Shown: in pieces, positions 52,486 to 60,619 of the stretch
Numbering within the stretch: position 1 is the stretch's first letter
How the letters are laid out: every line of letters starts with the position of its first letter
Program-made: the position numbers and the translations under genes
Assembly: GCA_013815685.1 (NCBI GenBank)
Contig: JACDFR010000018.1
Span: forward strand, 1 to 64,000
Source: Ramlibacter sp.
Lineage (GTDB): Bacteria; Pseudomonadota; Gammaproteobacteria; Burkholderiales; Burkholderiaceae_C
Reading direction: 5' to 3'
Length of the DNA stretch: 64,000 nucleotides
Notes under the pieces: model-generated
What the model was told of the DNA's origin: nothing
Seen by the model: only the letters and a program-made list of their open reading frames with translations
Database searches by the model: none

Positions 52486-52540
52486 CTGGGCAAGCTGCCG
52501 ATCGGGCTGTACCTGGGCAAGAGCGGCGTCACCGAATCGG
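52486..52540 (+). pseudogene. Fragment of a YihY/BrkB paralogue
   Basis: Encodes LGKLPIGLYLGKSGVTES, matching VGKLLISLYLGKSGVTES of the gene at 46740-47909, with six differences in 50 aligned bases. It has no start or stop of its own and sits between lysR and tphR. Confidence 0.7.
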
Positions 52541-52561
52541 AGCGCTCGCCCGACGCTGCGC

Positions 52562-53359
52562 CTACTCGGGGTACAGGCGGGTCGCCAGCGAGTCGCGGGC
52601 CTTGCGCAGCACGGGCAGGAAGGCGTCGCGCAGTTCGACCATCGTCATCCGGTCGATTCGCACGGCGATGCTCATCGCCCCCACGGTGTCGCCCTCGCGG
52701 TCGAAGACCGGCACCGCCATGGACCGCACCTCCATTTCCAGCTCACCGTCGTTGCCCGCCCAGCCCTCCTCGCGGCAGCGGGCGACTTCCGCCAGCACTT
52801 CGTCGGTGCGGTAGACCGTCTTGGCCGTCAGGGGCTCGCGCGCCATCGCCCGCACCCGGCGCGCGGCCTCGGCCGGCGGCAGGCCGGCGAGCAGCACGCG
52901 CCCCGTCGCCGAGCAATAGGCCGGCAGCCGCGCGCCGATTCCCAGGCCCGTCGAAAGGCTGCGCCTCGCGGTGGACCGGGCGATGATCATCGCGTGGTCG
53001 CCCACCAGTTTGGCCAGCGAAGCCGATTGGCGGGTGCGTTCGGCCAGGGCGTCCAGTGTCGGCTGCGCCAGCTGCGGTATCGGGCGCGAGGCCAGGTACG
53101 AATGGGCCACCAGCAAGGCGCGCGGGGCCACCCAGAAGCGCTTGCCGTCGCTTTCCAGGTAGTCCAGCGCATGCAGCGTGAGCAGGGACCGCCGGGCCGA
53201 TGCGGCAGAGCTGCCCGTCAGCCGGGCCACTTCGGACAGCGTGAGGCGGCTCGCGCCGCGGTTGAAGCAGGTCAGCACCTCCAGCCCCTTTTGCAGCGAT
53301 GCCACGAAATCCCTGCGAATTGGCTTGCTTTCGGCGGCGGGCTTGTGATTTTTGCGCAT
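52562..53359 (-). CDS. tphR: IclR-family regulator of the terephthalate operon
   Basis: A 265-residue IclR protein: HTH FVASLQKGLEVLTCFNRGAS then RLTLSEVARLTGSSAASARR, and effector domain PAYCSATGRVLLAGLPPAEA. It matches the PcaR/PobR/TphR branch. Position and orientation, divergent from the binding-protein gene at the head of the tph row, identify it as TphR, the terephthalate-responsive activator known from Comamonas. Confidence 0.88.
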   Translation of the reverse strand: MRKNHKPAAESKPIRRDFVASLQKGLEVLTCFNRGASRLTLSEVARLTGSSAASARRSLLTLHALDYLESDGKRFWVAPRALLVAHSYLASRPIPQLAQPTLDALAERTRQSASLAKLVGDHAMIIARSTARRSLSTGLGIGARLPAYCSATGRVLLAGLPPAEAARRVRAMAREPLTAKTVYRTDEVLAEVARCREEGWAGNDGELEMEVRSMAVPVFDREGDTVGAMSIAVRIDRMTMVELRDAFLPVLRKARDSLATRLYPE

Positions 53360-53437
53360 AGCGCAATTTTGCCTTGTAAGAGCGATCCTGGTCGATCACA
53401 CTCGGATACCGCTACTACGCGGGACTGCGGGAGCGAC

Positions 53438-54412
53438 ATGACTACAAGCATATTTTCCAGGCGCCGGGCCCTGTGGGCGGTTGCCGCCGCCGTGTTCACC
53501 CCCACCGCGCTCCTGGCGCAGCCGGTCAAGCCGGTCAGGTTCGTCGTTCCCTTCCCCGCCGGCGGCACCGCCGACGTGCTGCCGCGCATCCTCTCCGAAA
53601 AACTGCGAAACGCCTACCCGGCGGGCGTCCTGGTCGAGAACAAGTCGGGCGCCGGCGGCAACATCGGCGCCGAGTTCGTGGCGCGCGCCGATGCCGATGG
53701 CAGCATTTTCCTGGTGTCGCCGCCCGGCCCCGTGGCGATCAACCACCACCTGTACAAGTCGCTGGCGTTCGATCCCACCAAATGGGTGCCGGTCACCGTG
53801 CTGGCCACGGTGCCCAATGTGCTGGACGTCAGCAACAAGCTGCCGGTCAAGGACCTGGCCGAATTCATCGCCTACGTGAAGGCCAATCCCGGCAAGGTGA
53901 GCTTCGCCTCGCAGGGCAACGGCTCCACCTCGCACCTGACGGCCATGCTGTTCATGCAGCTCACCGGCACCCGCATGATCCACGTGCCGTACAAGGGCAC
54001 GGCGCCGGCGCTGGTCGATGTGGTCGGCGGCAATGTCGACGTCTTCTTCGACAACATCAGCTCGTCGGCGCAATTCCATCTGGGCAATAAGCTGCGGGTG
54101 CTGGCCGTGGCCGACGACCAGCGCTCGCCGGCATTGCCGCAGGTGCCCACTTTCGCCCAGGCCGGCCTGCCGGGCATGAACGCCGTGACCTTCTTTTCGA
54201 TGGTGGCGCCGCCGGGCACGCCGCGCGAGGCCGTGGCCTATGCCCACAAGGCGGTGAGCGAGGCGCTGGCGCAGCCCGACGTGAAGCAGAAATTCGCCGA
54301 CCAGGGCGCCGAGCCGCGCGGCTGGCCGCCCGAGCAGACCGGCCAGTTCATCCGCGGCGAGTCGGAAAAGTGGAACCAGGTGATCAAGAGCGCCAATGTG
54401 ACGGTGGACTGA
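53438..54412 (+). CDS. tphC: Terephthalate-binding periplasmic protein (TTT/Bug family)
   Basis: A 324-residue binding protein with a Sec/Tat-like signal ([21 protein letters not shown]). The Bug-family pattern is [20 protein letters not shown] and [16 protein letters not shown]. TphC delivers terephthalate to a tripartite tricarboxylate-type transporter; the membrane subunits are not in this window. One base separates it from tphA2. Confidence 0.9.
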   Translation: MTTSIFSRRRALWAVAAAVFTPTALLAQPVKPVRFVVPFPAGGTADVLPRILSEKLRNAYPAGVLVENKSGAGGNIGAEFVARADADGSIFLVSPPGPVAINHHLYKSLAFDPTKWVPVTVLATVPNVLDVSNKLPVKDLAEFIAYVKANPGKVSFASQGNGSTSHLTAMLFMQLTGTRMIHVPYKGTAPALVDVVGGNVDVFFDNISSSAQFHLGNKLRVLAVADDQRSPALPQVPTFAQAGLPGMNAVTFFSMVAPPGTPREAVAYAHKAVSEALAQPDVKQKFADQGAEPRGWPPEQTGQFIRGESEKWNQVIKSANVTVD

Positions 54413-54413
54413 C

Positions 54414-55649
54414 ATGCGGCAAGACACCATCCACTGGAAAGGCCCCGGCCTCACGCGGGTGCCTTTCAGTGTGTACACCGACAGGCGCCTGGCGCAGGAG
54501 GAGCAAGAGCGCATCTTCCGCGGCAACACCTGGAATTACCTGTGCCTGGAGGCCGAGCTGCCCCATGGCGGGAGCTTCCGCACCACGTTCGTGGGCGAGA
54601 CGCCGGTGGTGGTGGTGAAGGACGACGACGGCGAGATCTACGCCTTCGAGAACCGCTGCGCGCACCGTGGCGCCCTGATCGCCCTGGAAAAATCGGGCCG
54701 CGTCGACGGCTTTCGCTGCGTCTACCACGCCTGGAGCTACAACCGCCAGGGCGACCTGGTCGGTGTCGCCTTCGAACAGGGCGTGCGCGGCCAGGGCGGG
54801 ATGCCGGGAAGCTTCTGCAAGGAAGACCATGGCCCGCGCAAGCTCTACATCGGCATCGTCTGCGGCCTGGTGTTCGGCAGCTTCAGCGACGACGTGCCCA
54901 GCATCGAGGAATACCTGGGCGATGCGATCTGCGCGCGCATCGAGCGCGTGCTGCACAAGCCGGTCGAGGTGATCGGCCGCTTCGCCCAGGCGCTGCCCAA
55001 TAACTGGAAGCTGTACATGGAGAACGTGAAGGACAGCTACCATGCCAGCCTGCTGCACCTTTTCTTCACCACCTTCGAGCTCAACCGGCTGTCCCAGCAA
55101 GGCGGCGTGATCGTCGACGAATCCGGCGGGCACCACGTCAGCTATTCGGCCACCGACCCGGCCGCGGCCGATGCGTCTTACAAGGAACAAGGCCTGCGTT
55201 CCGACGCGCACAACTACCGCCTGAAAGACCCGAGCGTGCTGGCCGGCTTCACCGAATACGGCGACGGCGTCACGCTGCAGATCCTGTCGGTGTTCCCGGG
55301 CTTCGTGCTGCAGCAGATCCAGAACTGCCTGGCCGTGCGCCAGGTGCTGCCGAAGGGCCACGGCCGTTCGGAGCTGAACTGGACCTATATCGCCTATACC
55401 GACGACACGCCCGAGCAGCGCACGGCGCGCCTGAAGCAATCCAACCTGGTGGGCCCGGCCGGCTTCATTTCGATGGAAGACGGCGCGGTGGGCGGCTTTG
55501 TGCAACGCGGCATCGCCGGCGCCCATGGCATGGAGGCGGTGGTCGAGATGGGCGGCAGCGACACCGGGTCCAGCGACGGCCGGGCCACCGAAACATCGGT
55601 TCGGGGGTTCTGGAAGGCCTACCGCCAGCACATGGAAGCGCGCGAATGA
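54414..55649 (+). CDS. tphA2: Terephthalate 1,2-dioxygenase large (oxygenase alpha) subunit
   Basis: A 411-residue Rieske oxygenase. Rieske ligands C82-x-H84 and C102-x-x-H105 ([31 protein letters not shown]) and the mononuclear iron site D207, H210, H215 in [20 protein letters not shown] are intact. The sequence closely follows my recollection of Comamonas TphA2. With TphA3 and TphA1 it dihydroxylates terephthalate to the cis-1,2-diol. Confidence 0.95.
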   Translation: MRQDTIHWKGPGLTRVPFSVYTDRRLAQEEQERIFRGNTWNYLCLEAELPHGGSFRTTFVGETPVVVVKDDDGEIYAFENRCAHRGALIALEKSGRVDGFRCVYHAWSYNRQGDLVGVAFEQGVRGQGGMPGSFCKEDHGPRKLYIGIVCGLVFGSFSDDVPSIEEYLGDAICARIERVLHKPVEVIGRFAQALPNNWKLYMENVKDSYHASLLHLFFTTFELNRLSQQGGVIVDESGGHHVSYSATDPAAADASYKEQGLRSDAHNYRLKDPSVLAGFTEYGDGVTLQILSVFPGFVLQQIQNCLAVRQVLPKGHGRSELNWTYIAYTDDTPEQRTARLKQSNLVGPAGFISMEDGAVGGFVQRGIAGAHGMEAVVEMGGSDTGSSDGRATETSVRGFWKAYRQHMEARE

Positions 55650-56113
55650 TCGACCTGCTGGCGCTGTGTGCCTTCAACGCGGCTTATGCCCAGGTCATCG
55701 ACAGCGACGCGCTGGAGCGCTGGCCGGCGTTCTTCACCGAGAACTGCCGCTACCGCATCACCCATGTGGAAAACGAGAACGAGGGCCTGGCCGCGGGCAT
55801 CGTCTACGCCGACTCGCGGGCGATGCTGGAAGACCGCATCGCGGCCCTGCGCGAAGCCAACATCTACGAGCGGCAGCGTTACCGCCACCTGATCGGCATC
55901 CCCGTGCTCGACTCGGCTGACGACTCGGGCGCCGGGGCGCACACGCCCTTCATGGTCGCGCGCATCATGGCCACCGGCGAAACCACCCTGTTCGCGACCG
56001 GGATCTACCGCGACCGGGTGGTGCGCGGCGAGGCCGGCAATCTGCTGCTGGCCGAACGCGTGGCAGTGTGCGACAGCACCGTGACCGACACGCTTCTGGC
56101 GCTTCCGCTGTGA
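55646..56113 (+). CDS. tphA3: Terephthalate 1,2-dioxygenase small (beta) subunit
   Basis: A 155-residue SnoaL/NTF2-fold beta subunit ([38 protein letters not shown]). The ATG overlaps the tphA2 stop by four bases and its own stop overlaps the tphB GTG. Structural partner of TphA2. Confidence 0.93.
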   Translation: MIDLLALCAFNAAYAQVIDSDALERWPAFFTENCRYRITHVENENEGLAAGIVYADSRAMLEDRIAALREANIYERQRYRHLIGIPVLDSADDSGAGAHTPFMVARIMATGETTLFATGIYRDRVVRGEAGNLLLAERVAVCDSTVTDTLLALPL

Positions 56114-57048
56114 TCCGGCGCATCGCGCTCACCGTCGGCGACCCCAACGGCATCGGACCGGAGATCGCGCTCAAGGCGCTGGAGGCGCTGGTCGGCGAAG
56201 ACCGGCTGCGCATCACCCTGTTCGGCCCGCCCGAGGTCCTGCGGCGCACCGCCAAGGCCGTTCGGCTCGAGCGCTCGCTGTTCGGCGTGGACCTGCGGCC
56301 CAGCGGTGAGCTGCCGGCCGCGGCGGCCAAGCCCGGCGAGGTCAACGCCAAGGCCGGCGCCAGCGCCGTCGCCTCTGCCACGGCAGCGATCAAGGCCTGC
56401 CAGGCGGGCGAGTTCGACGCCGTGGTGGCAGGCCCGCACCACGAGACCGCGATCCACCAGGCCGGCATCAAGTTCAGCGGCTATCCCTCGCTGCTGTCGC
56501 ACGTGTGCGGCCAGCCCGAGGACAGCGTCTTCCTGATGCTGGTGGGCGGGGGCCTGCGCATCGTCCACGTGACGCTGCACGAGCGGGTCGCCACCGCGAT
56601 CGGCCGCATCACGCCGGAACTGGTGGTTGGGGCCACGCTGGCGGGCATGCGCGCCTGCCGCAAACTGGGCCTGGGCGCGACCAGCGTCGCGCTGTTCGGC
56701 ATCAATCCCCATGCCTCCGAAGGCCGGATGTTCGGCCCGGAAGACGAAGAGCGCGTCGTGCCCGCGGTCAAGCGGCTGCGCGAACTGGGCATCGAGGTGA
56801 CCGGGCCCCTGGGCGCTGACGTGCTGCTGGCCGACCGCAGGCACGACCTGTACGTCGCCATGCTGCACGACCAGGGCCACATCCCCGTGAAGCTGGTGGC
56901 GCCGCATGCGGCCAGCGCCGTTTCCATCGGCGCCGAGGTGCTGCTGGCCAGCACCGGCCACGGCAGCGCGATGGACATCGCCGGCAACGGCACCGCGCGG
57001 CCGGATGCGCTGCTGCGCAGCCTGCGGCTGGTGGCCGGGATCTCCTGA
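56110..57048 (+). CDS. tphB: Dihydrodiol dicarboxylate dehydrogenase
   Basis: A 312-residue PdxA-family protein starting GTG: RIALTVGDPNGIGPEIALKA, GPHHETAIHQAGIKFSGYP and MLHDQGHIPVKLVAPHAASA provide the metal-binding histidines. TphB oxidises and decarboxylates the terephthalate cis-diol to protocatechuate. The family resemblance to 4-hydroxythreonine-4-phosphate dehydrogenase is superfamily-wide; context decides the role. Confidence 0.93.
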   Translation: MIRRIALTVGDPNGIGPEIALKALEALVGEDRLRITLFGPPEVLRRTAKAVRLERSLFGVDLRPSGELPAAAAKPGEVNAKAGASAVASATAAIKACQAGEFDAVVAGPHHETAIHQAGIKFSGYPSLLSHVCGQPEDSVFLMLVGGGLRIVHVTLHERVATAIGRITPELVVGATLAGMRACRKLGLGATSVALFGINPHASEGRMFGPEDEERVVPAVKRLRELGIEVTGPLGADVLLADRRHDLYVAMLHDQGHIPVKLVAPHAASAVSIGAEVLLASTGHGSAMDIAGNGTARPDALLRSLRLVAGIS

Positions 57049-57051
57049 CGC

Positions 57052-58050
57052 ATGGCATTCGAAATTCGCATCAGCGGCACCGATGTCAGCTTCCCGTGCG
57101 AAGCGGGACAGAACATCCTGGGTGCGGCGCTCAAGGCCGGCATCGAAATGCCCTACTCATGCCGCAAGGGCGTGTGTGGCAACTGTGCGGGCCGGGTGGC
57201 CAAGGGGGCTGTCGCCTGCCCCGCCAGCGAGGCGGCCGAGCCGGGACAGCACCTCTTCTGCCAGTGCCTGCCGGTGAGCAGCATCGAAATCGTCCCCGCC
57301 GCTTGGCATCGCATCGACCCGGCCACGCGCAAGACCTTCAGGGCCCGCGTCTACCGCCACACGCTGGCGGCCGAGGATGTCAGCATCGTGCAGCTGCGCA
57401 TGCCCCCCGGCCGGCGCGCCAAGTTCAAGGCGGGCCAGTACCTGCAGGTGCTGCTGCCCGACGGCAGCCGCCGCTCTTATTCGATGGCCAGCCCGCCGCA
57501 CGAGAGCGACATGGTGCAGCTGCACATCCGCCACGTCGAGGGTGGCCAGTTCACGCGGGTGGTGCGCCACCTCACGGCCGGTGACGTGCTGCAGGTGGAG
57601 CTGCCATTCGGCAATTTCGAGCTGCGCGAGGCATCGGACACGCCCCTGGTCTGCGTGGCCGGCGGCACCGGTTTCGCACCGGTCAAGTCCCTGCTGGACG
57701 ACATGGCCAAGAAGGGCATCCGCCGCCCGGTGACCCTGATCTGGGGCGCCCGCCATCGCGCGGGCATGTACATGCTGCCTGCGGTGCAGCGATGGCAGAG
57801 CAAGCTGCCCGGCTTCAGCTTCATCCCGGTCCTGGAGGACCGGCTGGATGCGCGGGCGCTGGACGGTTTTCATGGCCGCGTGGACGATGCGCTGCGCGCG
57901 CACTGCCCCACGCTGGAGGGCCATGAAGTCTATTGCTGCGGCGCGCCGCCCATGGTCGCCGCCGTGAAGAACGCGTGCATCCGCGAGCGCGGCCTGGACC
58001 CGCTGCATTTCTTCAGCGACGTCTTCGTCCCCGGGCCTGCCAGCAGCTAG
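57052..58050 (+). CDS. tphA1: Terephthalate dioxygenase reductase
   Basis: A 332-residue reductase. N-terminal plant-type [2Fe-2S] ferredoxin with C37, C42, C45 in CRKGVCGNC and a fourth Cys near 75; FAD-binding RRSYSMASPPHE; NAD-binding VAGGTGFAPVKSLL and VYCCGAPPMVAAVK. Passes electrons from NAD(P)H to the TphA2A3 oxygenase. Last gene of the tph operon. Confidence 0.93.
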   Translation: MAFEIRISGTDVSFPCEAGQNILGAALKAGIEMPYSCRKGVCGNCAGRVAKGAVACPASEAAEPGQHLFCQCLPVSSIEIVPAAWHRIDPATRKTFRARVYRHTLAAEDVSIVQLRMPPGRRAKFKAGQYLQVLLPDGSRRSYSMASPPHESDMVQLHIRHVEGGQFTRVVRHLTAGDVLQVELPFGNFELREASDTPLVCVAGGTGFAPVKSLLDDMAKKGIRRPVTLIWGARHRAGMYMLPAVQRWQSKLPGFSFIPVLEDRLDARALDGFHGRVDDALRAHCPTLEGHEVYCCGAPPMVAAVKNACIRERGLDPLHFFSDVFVPGPASS

Positions 58051-58144
58051 CCTTGGGCCGCGCGCCGGCGGCCAGGAAGCCACGCGCGGGATCTGCCAAT
58101 ATCGGGGGCATGCCCACTGCCGGGTCGCTCACAGGAGAGAAGCC

Positions 58145-59023
58145 ATGCCTACTGTCGACACCAGCCTGCTTCGCGTTCATTACGAGGAGTGGAACCCCGG
58201 TACTGGCCGGACGATCATCCTCGTCCACGGGTGGCCGGACGCCCCGCGGTGCTGGGCGAAGGTCGCCCCCGCGTTGGCCGAAGCGGGCTGGCACGTGCTC
58301 GCGCCGGCCCTTCGCGGCTACCTGCCCACCAGGTTCCTGAGCGACGAGACGCCGCGCAGCGGCCAGCTCTCGGCATTGGGACGAGACCTCATCGAGTTGA
58401 TCGAGGCGCTGGGGATCCGGCGCCCCGCGCTCGTCGGGCACGACTGGGGGGCTCGCGCCGTGGCCATCGCCTGCGGGCTGCAGCCCGGCATCGCCAGCCA
58501 CCTGTGCATGCTGTCGGTGGGCTATGGGACGAACAGCGCCGACCAGCCCCTGCCGCTATCAATGGCGCGCAACTACTGGTACCACTGGTACATGGCCACC
58601 CCGCGCGGGGAACGCACCGTGCGCACGGATGGCCGGAACTTCGCCCGCGTGATGTGGGACACGTGGTCGCCGCCGGGCTGGTTCGACGAAGCCGAATTCA
58701 ACGAAACGGCGAAGGCCTTCGACCACCAGGACTGGGCCGACGTGACGCTGCACTCGTACCGGCACCGTTGGGGCCACGCCGAAGGCGACCCGCGGTACGC
58801 GGCCGACGAAGCGGCGCTCGTGCCCGCGCCCATCCTGGACGTTCCGACGCTGGTGCTGCACGGCGCGGCCGACGCGGTGAACCACCCTGACACCTCCGCC
58901 GGCAAGGAGGCGTTCTTCCGGGGCCCCTACGAGCGGCAGGTGCTGCCGGGCGTGGGGCATTTCCCGCAGCGCGAGGATCCCGCGGCCGTGACGGCTGCGA
59001 TCCTGCGCTTCGCGCGGTCCTAG
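58145..59023 (+). CDS. Alpha/beta hydrolase (epoxide hydrolase-like)
   Basis: A 292-residue hydrolase: HGW in ILVHGWPDAPRCWAKVAPAL, nucleophile Asp in VGHDWGARAVAIACG, late Asp in HGAADAVNHPD and His in VGHFPQRED. The HDWG nucleophile is characteristic of epoxide hydrolases/haloalkane dehalogenases. GGAGAG precedes the ATG. Not an obvious member of the tph pathway. Confidence 0.88.
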   Translation: MPTVDTSLLRVHYEEWNPGTGRTIILVHGWPDAPRCWAKVAPALAEAGWHVLAPALRGYLPTRFLSDETPRSGQLSALGRDLIELIEALGIRRPALVGHDWGARAVAIACGLQPGIASHLCMLSVGYGTNSADQPLPLSMARNYWYHWYMATPRGERTVRTDGRNFARVMWDTWSPPGWFDEAEFNETAKAFDHQDWADVTLHSYRHRWGHAEGDPRYAADEAALVPAPILDVPTLVLHGAADAVNHPDTSAGKEAFFRGPYERQVLPGVGHFPQREDPAAVTAAILRFARS

Positions 59024-59047
59024 CCAGGATTCGAAGGAGTTCGCGCA

Positions 59048-59140
59048 ATGAAGATCGTCAACGCTCACCAACGATTGCTGCATGCCACCCCGGAGCAGGC
59101 GGGCGCGCTGATCGAAGTGACCGCCCGAACACTGATATAA
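59048..59140 (+). pseudogene. 30-codon remnant of a conserved hypothetical gene
   Basis: AAGGAG precedes ATG 59048; the product MKIVNAHQRLLHATPEQAGA then LIEVTARTLI ends at TAA 59138. It resembles the first residues of an SRPBCC-like family (KIVNVHxRxLxASPxxxGALxDTLAS) whose remaining 100-odd codons are missing. Confidence 0.5.
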
Positions 59141-59150
59141 ACCAACTCGC

Positions 59151-59582
59151 ATGCCCGCCACCTACAACGCACCGCTGCTAGCCGCTGCTGCCCTGAGCGC
59201 CGTTGCCGCTGCCCTTCACGTCGGCATCATCATCGGCGGTCCCAACTGGTACCGGTTCTTCGGCGCCGGTGAACGCCTGGCTTCCGCCGCCGCTGCGGGG
59301 CGCTGGTTCCCGGCCATCGTCACCCTGGGCATCGCGGCCGTTCTTGCTTCCTGGTCAGCCTACGCACTGTCCGGCGCAGGGGTCATCGGCCCTTTGCCAT
59401 GGCTCAAGGCCGCGCTCGTCTGCATCACGGCTGTCTATGTGGTGCGCGGCCTGGCATTCGTCCCTTTCCTGCTCGGCGACCGCAGCAAGCTGACGCCTTT
59501 CGTCATCTGGAGCTCGCTGATCTGCCTGGGGTTCGGCCTGGTTCATCTGTTCGGGCTGGTGCAGGTGTGGCGCACACTTTGA
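59151..59582 (+). CDS. Small four-helix membrane protein
   Basis: A 143-residue protein with four hydrophobic segments (LLAAAALSAVAAALHVGIII, FPAIVTLGIAAVLASWSAYA, AALVCITAVYVVRGLAFVPF, SSLICLGFGLVHLFGLVQVW). Charged loops carry WYRFFGAGE. It is a conserved hypothetical of unknown role; start ATG 59151. Confidence 0.75.
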   Translation: MPATYNAPLLAAAALSAVAAALHVGIIIGGPNWYRFFGAGERLASAAAAGRWFPAIVTLGIAAVLASWSAYALSGAGVIGPLPWLKAALVCITAVYVVRGLAFVPFLLGDRSKLTPFVIWSSLICLGFGLVHLFGLVQVWRTL

Positions 59583-59602
59583 TCCCTGCAGGAAGATTTA
59601 CC

Positions 59603-59850
59603 TCATGCAGTTCTCATGGCCGGCAGCGGAAAACTAGCGGCCGAGTTGCTGTTTTTCTTCGCCTCGATGGCACATTCACGCTCTCTAAGCGCGTCGAGGA
59701 TTGCCGGATGCCTGAGCCAGGCCACGCACCCGAAAACTGCGTTTATTGGCCAACTCAGTCAGTTGCTGCGCCAGACCTCGAAAGTAGACGTGCGTTCTAC
59801 CGTCGCTCGACACACAGAAATTGTTCCTAGTGTTTTCCTACGCGGTCTTG
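59603..59850 (-). other. Degraded coding remnant at the island edge
   Basis: Minus-strand frames look coding but shifted relative to each other: VYFRGLAQQLTELANKRSFR then RVRGLAQASGNPRR, and LDALRERECAIEAKKNSNSA ending MRTA with a TGA at 59603-59605. No start or family recognised. It fills the gap between the membrane protein and the nuclease gene. Confidence 0.3.
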
Positions 59851-59893
59851 GTAGTCTGTCTCTGGCTCATATGTATTCAGATCTTCTGGCATT

Positions 59894-60610
59894 TCACGAA
59901 TTCATCTTGATCCACATGTGGCGGATGTGAATGGCCGGCAATTTAATGCGGCTGTGGACCGAGTTGTGGACCGCCATGCCTGCTGCGGCATCCAGCGCCT
60001 GTTTCACCAGCAGATCGGCCATCGACCATCCTGGGCTTCTTGCCGCGTGCAAATCCTTGATCCAGGTTTCGATTTCGGAGAACCAGTGATCGAAGTTTTT
60101 AGCCTGGACATAGGCAATTAGGCCTGCTTGGCCATGTGCGGCGCCGTGTTTACCGGCCTTGTAACGCTGGATGCCACCGCTCATGCCGGTGCTAGTCGCC
60201 ACGTACTCTCGCGGATCTCGCCCAGATCCCGCTGGCACCGGCAGCCGTTTGCACTCGATGGGCAGGATGGAGTCGAAGTCCACATAGCTCCTGCCTTCCA
60301 CAATGAGCGAACCTCCCGCCGGTGCCGCGACGAGATCGATCTTGCGCGAAGACTCGGTCTCGTCCGCTTCTTCAACGCGGAACTGCAGACAATCCAATCC
60401 CGACGACTTGCGTGCTGCACTGTTGAGATGGGCGCACAGCTGCGAGGTCAGCGTGGTCTCGCTCGTGCGTGCAGGCCTGTCCGAACGGTCGCGCCACATG
60501 GGGAGCTGCCCAAGCACGAAGTCCAGAATAGCTGTGCGGGAATGGCCCTCTTCGAGTACCCCATCGGCAATTTTTCCGAAGGGGCGGAAGTTGGAGCCGT
60601 CGGCCAGCAT
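59894..60610 (-). CDS. PD-(D/E)XK nuclease-like subunit of a restriction system
   Basis: A 238-residue protein. D92 in RKIDLVAAPAGG and E119-C-K121 in SILPIECKRLPVP form a PD-(D/E)XK nuclease motif. Begins ten bases after the methylase stop on the same strand, so it is co-transcribed. Family unnamed to me; likely the restriction component for the Eco57I-like methylase (inference). Confidence 0.65.
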   Translation of the reverse strand: MLADGSNFRPFGKIADGVLEEGHSRTAILDFVLGQLPMWRDRSDRPARTSETTLTSQLCAHLNSAARKSSGLDCLQFRVEEADETESSRKIDLVAAPAGGSLIVEGRSYVDFDSILPIECKRLPVPAGSGRDPREYVATSTGMSGGIQRYKAGKHGAAHGQAGLIAYVQAKNFDHWFSEIETWIKDLHAARSPGWSMADLLVKQALDAAAGMAVHNSVHSRIKLPAIHIRHMWIKMNS

Positions 60611-60619
60611 CTGGAAGTG

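Noticed and set aside
59616-59930. Plus-strand frame of 104 codons after the small membrane protein
   Set aside because: Low-information composition and no ribosome site; the minus strand reads better as degraded coding sequence.
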